From positions 1-11,297 of the forward strand of contig JAGVKR010000198.1 of the NCBI GenBank assembly GCA_020050375.1: DNA of 11,297 nucleotides. Reading direction: 5' to 3'. Both the position numbers and the translations under genes were made by a program. The number at the start of each line of letters is the position of its first letter. Position 1 is the first letter of the stretch. The notes beneath the pieces were generated by a model. The model did not search any database. It was not told where the DNA came from and saw nothing but the letters and a program-made list of their open reading frames with translations. The stretch is from Planctomycetales bacterium (GTDB taxonomy: Bacteria; Planctomycetota; Planctomycetia; Planctomycetales; Planctomycetaceae). This document shows positions 6,119 through 11,297 of the stretch, piece by piece.

Positions 6119-6140
6119 GGATCGGCACTGAGGCCGATCC
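6119..6140 (-). terminator. Hairpin after the RND pump gene, possible terminator or dispersed repeat
   Basis: GGATCGGC and GCCGATCC form a perfect 8-bp stem with a 6-base loop, 53 bases beyond the stop of the pump gene and before the next - strand promoter. The position suits transcription termination of the efflux operon, but no T-run follows. Hairpins of this GGATCGGC type may also be dispersed intergenic repeats. Confidence 0.35.
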
Positions 6141-6192
6141 CTACAGATTCAGGTCGTGCCATAGAATCGTGCGGAATTCGGCCGGGGCCGGC

Positions 6193-9100
6193 TCAGTGCT
6201 CATGCCCGACGCCGCGGGCCGAGGGCTCGCGGTGGCCGTAGAAGCTGTACAGGACCGGGACGAGATTGAAGAAGATCAGCGTGCCGATCATCCCTCCGAC
6301 GACGACGATCGCCAGCGGCCGCTGCGATTCGCTGCCGATTTTCGTCGAGAGCGCCGCCGGCAACAGGCCGAGGATGGCGGCGAGCGCGGTCATCGTCACG
6401 GGGCGGATCAGCTTTTCGCTGCCGCGAACGATCGCATTGTGCACGGGAGTTCCCACCAGGCGCAACTGGTTGAAAGACGAGACCATGAGCAGGCCGTTCA
6501 TCACGGCGACTCCCAGAATCGAAATGAAGCCGACGGCGGCCGACACGTTGAAGTTGAGCCCCGTCACGAGCAATGCCCAGACCCCACCCAGCGACATGGC
6601 GAGCACGTTGGCGAACACCAGAAAAGCATCGAGCAACGAATAGAACGCGAGATACAGCATCACCAGAATCAAAACGAGGGCCAGCGCCACGACAATCGCC
6701 ATCCGCCGCTCGGCCTCCTGCATCTGCTGAAACTCGCCGCTCCATGTGGCGTGGTACTGTGGCAGGCTTGCGAGCAACGGCTTCGTCGCTTGCTGCGCGT
6801 CTTCGACCGTCCCGGCCAGGTCGCGACCGCGGACGCCGAATTTGACGGCGATCAGCCGGCGTCCCTGCTCGCGGCTGATCGTTGCCGCGCCGGCGCGAAC
6901 AAAGCTCCCCTGGGGATCGGGAACCCCATGTTCGTCGACGGGAGTGACGAGGTCGCGGAGTCGCCGCCGCGGAACGCGCGAGAGCGCATTGGCGCTGCCG
7001 TTCAGGGAGCTCCCGGTGAGCGCCGGCATACTGAGGCTCGTGCCGGTTGCCGAAAGTCCCGCGGTGGCACCTGTGAAGGCGGTCGCCGGGAGGTTGATAT
7101 CGGTCGCCTGCGTGACCGTGTTCTTCACGATGTCGACCGGAATGTCGAGAATATCGTCGGCATTCTTTCGCAGCGGGGCAGGCCAGCGCAGCGTGATATC
7201 GAACCGCCGCTCCCCTTCGATCATTTCCGTGAACGGCATGCCCCCAACGGCAGTCTCGATCACTTCTTCGACATCGGCGACGCTGACGCCCCACAAAGCA
7301 CACTTCGCGCGATCGATGGAAAGGGCGAGGTTCGTCTGCCCCTTGATGCGGAACACGCCGGGATCGAACACGCCGGGAATGCCGGCCAGCGTCTGTTGAA
7401 ACCGTCCGGCGAGGCGTTCGAGCTCATCGAGGTCGGGTCCGAAAATCTTGACCGAGTTCTCGCCTTTCACTCCCGAAAGCGATTCCATCACGTTGTCGCG
7501 GATGATCTGCGAAAAATCCCAGTTCACCCCGACGATGTGTCGCGACAGATCTTCGTTGAGCGCGTCGATCAACTCCGCCTTGGTCCGGCTGCGTGTTTGA
7601 CCGGGGAGCCGGGGCCATTCATCGTGCGGCTTGAGAGGAACGCAGCACTGCAACTCGAAATAACCGGTGGGGTCGGTGCCGTCGTCCGGGCGACCGATCT
7701 GCGAGGCGATCATCCGGATCTCGGAGAAGTTCATCAGTCGCCGCCGGACCTCGCGCGCGTTGCGATCAACTTCGTCCATTGAGACGTTGACCGGAAACGT
7801 GCCGCGGATGACCATTGTTCCTTCTTCGAGCTCGGGCATGAACTCCCGTCCCATGAAGGGGAGCACCGAAACCGTGCAAACGACGGCGAGCGCGAAGACG
7901 CCAACCGTCGCCCAACGAAAGCGAAGACACCATTCGAGGTTGGTGAGGTACGCCCACTTGATCCCGCGGACCAGAAAATTGTCGCGGGCCGGCTTCAGCT
8001 TGCGGAAGAAGATCACGCACAGCACGGGAGAAATCGTCAGGGCGAGCAGCAAAGCTCCGCCGAGCGCGAAAGCGTAGGTGTCGGCCATCGGCCCGAAGAT
8101 CTGTCCTTCCGGCCCCTGCATCGTGAACAGTGGCAGCAAAGCGCAAACCATGATGAGTGTCGAGAAAAACAGGCTCCGCTCGACTTCGCGACCGGCGCGG
8201 ATCACCCGATCGTGCAGGTGCAGCTCGACCGACTCACCCGACGTCAGCCGACGATAGATGTTCTCGACCATGATCACCGACGAATCGACGATGATTCCAA
8301 AATCGACCGCCCCGATCGAAAGGAGGTTTGCCGACTTTCCCCGCAGGTACAGCACCGAAAAGGCAAAAAGGAGGGCCAGTGGGATATTGACGGCGACAAT
8401 GAGCGCGGTCCGCGCGCTGCCGAGAAAGATCCATAGAATGAAGGAGACGAGCGCCATCCCTTCCAGCAGGTTGGCGCGGACCGTCTCGGTGGTGACGTCG
8501 ATCAGCGATGATCGGTTGTAATAGGGCTCGATCACGACGCCGGGAAGCATGCGGCCCGGCTCGGAATTGAATTCCCTGATCTTTCCGGCAACCGCACTGA
8601 GCACGGGCAGAGACTTCTCTCCCTTGCGGAGCAGAATGATTCCCTGGACCTTGTCCGGATCGTCGACCACTTGCCGCGCGCCGTCGGAATCGGGCGCATC
8701 GTGCCCTTCGACATCGCGGCGCGGCGCGATGATTCCGATGCGTCCCTGAGGCGTGTGATGCCCGACCACGACCCCCTGCGTGCCGTCATCCTCTTCGGGA
8801 CGAACTGGGCCTCCCTGAACGACATGCTCGACGCGGATCGGCACATTGTTGACGGCGGCAACGACGATCTGGCGAATTTCACCGAGTCGCCGGTGCTCGG
8901 CGTTGCGGAGATGCTCGGCGGCGCTGCGGGGATCAGCCAGGCCCATGGCGCTCACCATCGCATCTTCCCCCCCGCCGATCAGCCCGATCCCGCGGATGAT
9001 CTGCACGTTGCCCCCCTGGACGACGAAGTTCCCTCCGACGTTGGCGTTGCTGGCGGTGATGGCGCTTTCGAGCTGCGCAAGGGTGATGCCATATTCCTTA

Positions 9101-9693
9101 AGGCGCTGCGGATCGGGCTGGATCTCGTAGCGTTTGACGGTCCCGCCGCAACTGACGACACCGGCGACACCGGGGATCCGCAGGAACTGGCGTTCGAGCG
9201 TCCAGTCCTGGAGTGAGACGAGATCGTTGGGAGTGTAGATGTCGCGGCCGAGGGCATCTTTGGGGCTGCGAAGCGTGTAGCGATAGATTTCGCCGATCGG
9301 CGAAGCGGGCGAGAGATCGGGTTTGACCCCCTTGGGGAGATCGACCGACGCCAGGCGGTTGAGAACCTGCTGGCGGGCCTCGTTCATGTCGACGCCGTAT
9401 TCGAACTGGTTTCGCAAGTGGGCCAGCCCGAACATCGACTTGCTGCGCGTGTACTTGAGGCCGGGCATGCCGGCCAGGGCGATTTCGAGCGGAATCGTCA
9501 CTTGTCGCTCGACCTCTTCCGCCGACGCGCCGTCGTACTGTGCCACGACCTCGACGATGGCCGGCGCGGGATCGGGGTAGGCTTCGATGTTGACGCGCAT
9601 GAAGGCGTACCCGCCGGAAATCGCCAGCGTCAATGCCAAAAGCAGCACGACGACGCGACTGTGCACCGCCCATTCGAGAAGTTTTCCGACCAT
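6193..9693 (-). CDS. HME-family RND metal-efflux pump, CzcA/CusA-like
   Basis: Inner-membrane proton antiporter that exports divalent or monovalent metal ions through a three-part complex. The 1166 residues begin with TM1 (about 14-32), then the periplasmic porter start (YPDPAPAIVEVVAQ, EEVERQVTIPLE). TM4 has DFGIIVDSSVIMVEN at 464-478: D464, D470 and E477 match the essential D402, D408 and E415 of CzcA, pointing to Zn/Co/Cd/Ni-type substrates over Cu/Ag. The second half ends with the TM10-TM12 block (NVSAAVGFISILGVAVMNG). CzcA proteins have about 1050 residues. Extra length lies at about 245-340, a charged stretch ending at KVQGIILLRKG, and at 868-907, a Ser/Thr/Ala/Gly-rich, apparently unstructured insert in the second porter domain. 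The C-terminus ends GHEH, possibly a small metal-binding tail. ATG at 9693; 108 bases separate it from the adaptor gene upstream in the same operon. Confidence 0.93.
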   Translation of the reverse strand: MVGKLLEWAVHSRVVVLLLALTLAISGGYAFMRVNIEAYPDPAPAIVEVVAQYDGASAEEVERQVTIPLEIALAGMPGLKYTRSKSMFGLAHLRNQFEYGVDMNEARQQVLNRLASVDLPKGVKPDLSPASPIGEIYRYTLRSPKDALGRDIYTPNDLVSLQDWTLERQFLRIPGVAGVVSCGGTVKRYEIQPDPQRLKEYGITLAQLESAITASNANVGGNFVVQGGNVQIIRGIGLIGGGEDAMVSAMGLADPRSAAEHLRNAEHRRLGEIRQIVVAAVNNVPIRVEHVVQGGPVRPEEDDGTQGVVVGHHTPQGRIGIIAPRRDVEGHDAPDSDGARQVVDDPDKVQGIILLRKGEKSLPVLSAVAGKIREFNSEPGRMLPGVVIEPYYNRSSLIDVTTETVRANLLEGMALVSFILWIFLGSARTALIVAVNIPLALLFAFSVLYLRGKSANLLSIGAVDFGIIVDSSVIMVENIYRRLTSGESVELHLHDRVIRAGREVERSLFFSTLIMVCALLPLFTMQGPEGQIFGPMADTYAFALGGALLLALTISPVLCVIFFRKLKPARDNFLVRGIKWAYLTNLEWCLRFRWATVGVFALAVVCTVSVLPFMGREFMPELEEGTMVIRGTFPVNVSMDEVDRNAREVRRRLMNFSEIRMIASQIGRPDDGTDPTGYFELQCCVPLKPHDEWPRLPGQTRSRTKAELIDALNEDLSRHIVGVNWDFSQIIRDNVMESLSGVKGENSVKIFGPDLDELERLAGRFQQTLAGIPGVFDPGVFRIKGQTNLALSIDRAKCALWGVSVADVEEVIETAVGGMPFTEMIEGERRFDITLRWPAPLRKNADDILDIPVDIVKNTVTQATDINLPATAFTGATAGLSATGTSLSMPALTGSSLNGSANALSRVPRRRLRDLVTPVDEHGVPDPQGSFVRAGAATISREQGRRLIAVKFGVRGRDLAGTVEDAQQATKPLLASLPQYHATWSGEFQQMQEAERRMAIVVALALVLILVMLYLAFYSLLDAFLVFANVLAMSLGGVWALLVTGLNFNVSAAVGFISILGVAVMNGLLMVSSFNQLRLVGTPVHNAIVRGSEKLIRPVTMTALAAILGLLPAALSTKIGSESQRPLAIVVVGGMIGTLIFFNLVPVLYSFYGHREPSARGVGHEH

Positions 9694-9763
9694 ACCGCAC
9701 GACCTGGAATCTGTCTGACGCGATGGGGAGCCTTACTCAGCGAGTCGTTGTCTTCAGCCGTCA

Positions 9764-9787
9764 GGGCGAGACAGAGACGTCTCCCCC
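9764..9787. repeat. Weak hairpin between adaptor and pump genes
   Basis: GAGAC (9768-9772) pairs with GTCTC (9779-9783); beyond one mismatch GGG (9764-9766) pairs with CCC (9785-9787). The 10-base palindrome GAGACGTCTC at 9774-9783 overlaps it. It sits in the 108-base spacer of the efflux operon and could tune the adaptor-to-pump ratio or be chance. Confidence 0.25.
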
Positions 9788-9801
9788 GCGCCTGTGCCGC
9801 C

Positions 9802-11247
9802 TTATGGTCCCCGCGAAGAAACCTTCACCTGCGCCGCCGACTGCAGCGCCAGGAGTTCGGCTGTCAATTGGATGCCGCCGGTCGTCACGACCCACTCCCC
9901 TGGATGGAGGGCCTGGACTTCGCAGGCATCGCCCGGGGCGCGGGGGTGTGGTGAGCAGTCGATGGCGACGTGATTCTCGAAACGCCGGACGGGGAACACT
10001 CGTCGCCGCGTGTAGCGGTGCGGTTCGGTCGCCGATCGCGTAAACACATAGGAACTGCCATCGAGGTCCACCAGTGCGCCGACGGGGACGGCGACCTCGT
10101 TGGGCGGTGTCGGGAGTTCGATGCGCGCGGTGACGAACTGGCCCACGCGCAGCTTTCCGCTCGAATTGTCGACCCAGCCCATCACCAGCGCCGTGTGCTG
10201 GCTGGGGTCGATGATATTGCCGATTCGATCGAATCGCCCGTGAAGATGTTCAGCTTTGGGATCGGCCTTCAGCAGAATGGTCCACTGCCGCCGATCGAGC
10301 GGCAACCGCTCCAGCGCGGGGAGATCTTCTTCGTAGGCGTGAGCCAGCACATCCATGCGCGAGAGATCGGCGATCTTGAAGATGTCCAGATCGCTCGAAA
10401 TGACGTCACCGACCGCGACGTTCTTTTCGACGATCGTCCCGCTGATCGGGGCCCGAACCTCAACCCGCGCCCAGTTGGCGTCGGATTCGAGGGTTCGCTG
10501 TCCCTGACGTTCGCGGATCTGATCGGCTTCGGCGCGAATCGCCGCGATCTCATTTTCGTTCAGCCGCCACGAACGCAGCGTGCGCTCGGCGCGGGCCAGA
10601 TTGATGACGTCGGATTCCACCTCGCGTTCCGCCTCACGCACGTTCCGCTCGGATACCGATCCTTTGTCGAGGAGTTCTTCCAGCCGCTTCAATTTCTGCT
10701 CGCTGAGTCGTAGCCGGGAGATGCTTTCGATGAGTTCACTCTTCTTCTCTCCCAGATCCTTGCTCCAGACCGCCGTTAGCAACTGTCCTTTTTGAACCCG
10801 ATCGCCGAACTGCAGCGGCCGCTGAAACTCGGCATCGCCTGGGGATTGTTGGGCGGCCGGGGGAGGGGGCGGGATCAGCTTTCCCATCTCGACCACATCC
10901 CCCGCGAATCGCGAGTGAACATGAACCATGCTGTTCGTGTCGAGGAAGAGCGAGCCATCGAGCTGCAACGGTTCGACCGCCAGAGCCGACTGGACCTGTC
11001 CCACCGTCATCCCCATGCTGTGGACGATGTCCTCAGGCACCACGAGCGTGTCGGCGTGATCGGGAACCAGCGTCACACGCGGCATGGCGTTCGCATCGCC
11101 GACCGTGTGCGTGTGCGTGGGCTGGCCGAGGTGCCGCGCTTCGACCCAATGCCTCGCGCGCGGAACGATCAACAACGCCGCCGTCACGAGGACCGCGATC
11201 CCAAGGAGTGCGAGCACCACCTTTGTCGTGCGCTGTGGAACGGCCAT
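9802..11247 (-). CDS. RND efflux periplasmic adaptor (CzcB/CusB, HlyD_D23 type)
   Basis: Membrane-fusion protein that bridges the RND pump to an outer-membrane channel. In 481 residues: a membrane anchor or signal at 10-29 with no lipobox Cys, a His-bearing linker THTHTVG (44-50), a barrel-sandwich half at about 108-160 interrupted by a run of five prolines (126-130), a long alpha-hairpin (about 160-258, rich in E/R/L/K), the second lipoyl half RAPISGTIVEKNVAVGD (265-281), a beta-barrel (about 297-375) and a membrane-proximal domain ending near 470. The ATG at 11247 is immediately followed by the anchor; the frame stays open upstream to the window edge but offers no ATG, GTG or TTG. The pump gene follows 108 bases downstream on the same strand. 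The outer-membrane factor, if in the same operon, should lie upstream past 11297. Metal specificity is not readable from the adaptor alone. Confidence 0.92.
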   Translation of the reverse strand: MAVPQRTTKVVLALLGIAVLVTAALLIVPRARHWVEARHLGQPTHTHTVGDANAMPRVTLVPDHADTLVVPEDIVHSMGMTVGQVQSALAVEPLQLDGSLFLDTNSMVHVHSRFAGDVVEMGKLIPPPPPAAQQSPGDAEFQRPLQFGDRVQKGQLLTAVWSKDLGEKKSELIESISRLRLSEQKLKRLEELLDKGSVSERNVREAEREVESDVINLARAERTLRSWRLNENEIAAIRAEADQIRERQGQRTLESDANWARVEVRAPISGTIVEKNVAVGDVISSDLDIFKIADLSRMDVLAHAYEEDLPALERLPLDRRQWTILLKADPKAEHLHGRFDRIGNIIDPSQHTALVMGWVDNSSGKLRVGQFVTARIELPTPPNEVAVPVGALVDLDGSSYVFTRSATEPHRYTRRRVFPVRRFENHVAIDCSPHPRAPGDACEVQALHPGEWVVTTGGIQLTAELLALQSAAQVKVSSRGP

Positions 11248-11297
11248 GCGGAGAGTGCGGGAGGGAGTCGATCTGAGGAGGGACGCGGAAACCCACA

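Larger units (their letters stand above)
5527..6192. other. 666-base gap rich in hairpins, no convincing protein gene
   Basis: This stretch lies between the end of the metal-efflux operon and the start of the ABC operon, both on the - strand. It contains six inverted repeats (listed separately), an AT-rich patch at about 6017-6060 with a near-consensus - strand promoter, and no frame that looks like a protein. Short open frames exist on both strands but lack a credible ribosome site or family resemblance. The overlap with the 7-residue alternative start of the ATPase (5506-5526) is left out of this region. Confidence 0.7.

Noticed and set aside
6169..7782. 537-codon + strand frame
   Set aside because: Extremely rich in R, D, E, H and Q with no domain; antisense shadow of the RND pump.
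11033..11296. 87-codon - strand frame at the right edge
   Set aside because: Out of frame with the adaptor gene, which clearly owns this region; no family resemblance.

Overview
The window looks like a chromosomal piece of a high-GC, Gram-negative-type bacterium, most likely a member of the Planctomycetota. This rests on remembered family resemblance: a long LspA with an enlarged periplasmic loop, a DksA-like protein with the SDTFEQDF core, and a heavy-metal RND pump with extra segments around 'VVVGH' and 'SLPVLSAVAGKIREFN'. No rRNA or other taxonomic marker is present, so genus is not called. Genes are dense, and three pairs overlap by exactly 4 bp (513-516, 2127-2130, 4735-4738).

Left part, + strand: the 3' two-thirds of lpxA (lipid A acyltransferase) is coupled to a Gfo/Idh/MocA-type NAD(P)-dependent dehydrogenase. 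The pair resembles the lpxA-gnnA arrangement used to make 3-amino lipid A precursors, but no aminotransferase partner is visible. A strong sigma70-like promoter at 1644-1672 then leads into a two-gene operon of a DksA/TraR-type zinc-finger protein and lspA (lipoprotein signal peptidase).

Middle part, - strand: an ABC-2 type transporter operon reads right to left, ATPase (4735-5505) then permease (2894-4738), converging on lspA. The permease uses a TTG start with a very strong Shine-Dalgarno site.

The gap 5506-6192 is the largest unexplained stretch. It holds six inverted repeats (five perfect or near-perfect hairpins within 5666-5937 and one at 6119-6140) and a near-consensus - strand promoter (6029-6057) that would transcribe through them toward the ABC operon. 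It may be a structured small RNA, a long leader of the ABC operon, or a cluster of dispersed hairpin repeats.

Right part, - strand: a metal-efflux operon, periplasmic adaptor (9802-11247) followed by a 1166-residue HME-family RND pump (6193-9693). The TM4 charged residues are of the D-D-E type known from the Zn/Co/Cd pump CzcA, not the CusA type. An outer-membrane channel gene, if linked, would lie upstream beyond 11297.

Together the genes concern the cell envelope: lipid A synthesis, lipoprotein maturation, export and metal efflux across a double membrane. No prophage, transposon, CRISPR array, tRNA or rRNA was seen.
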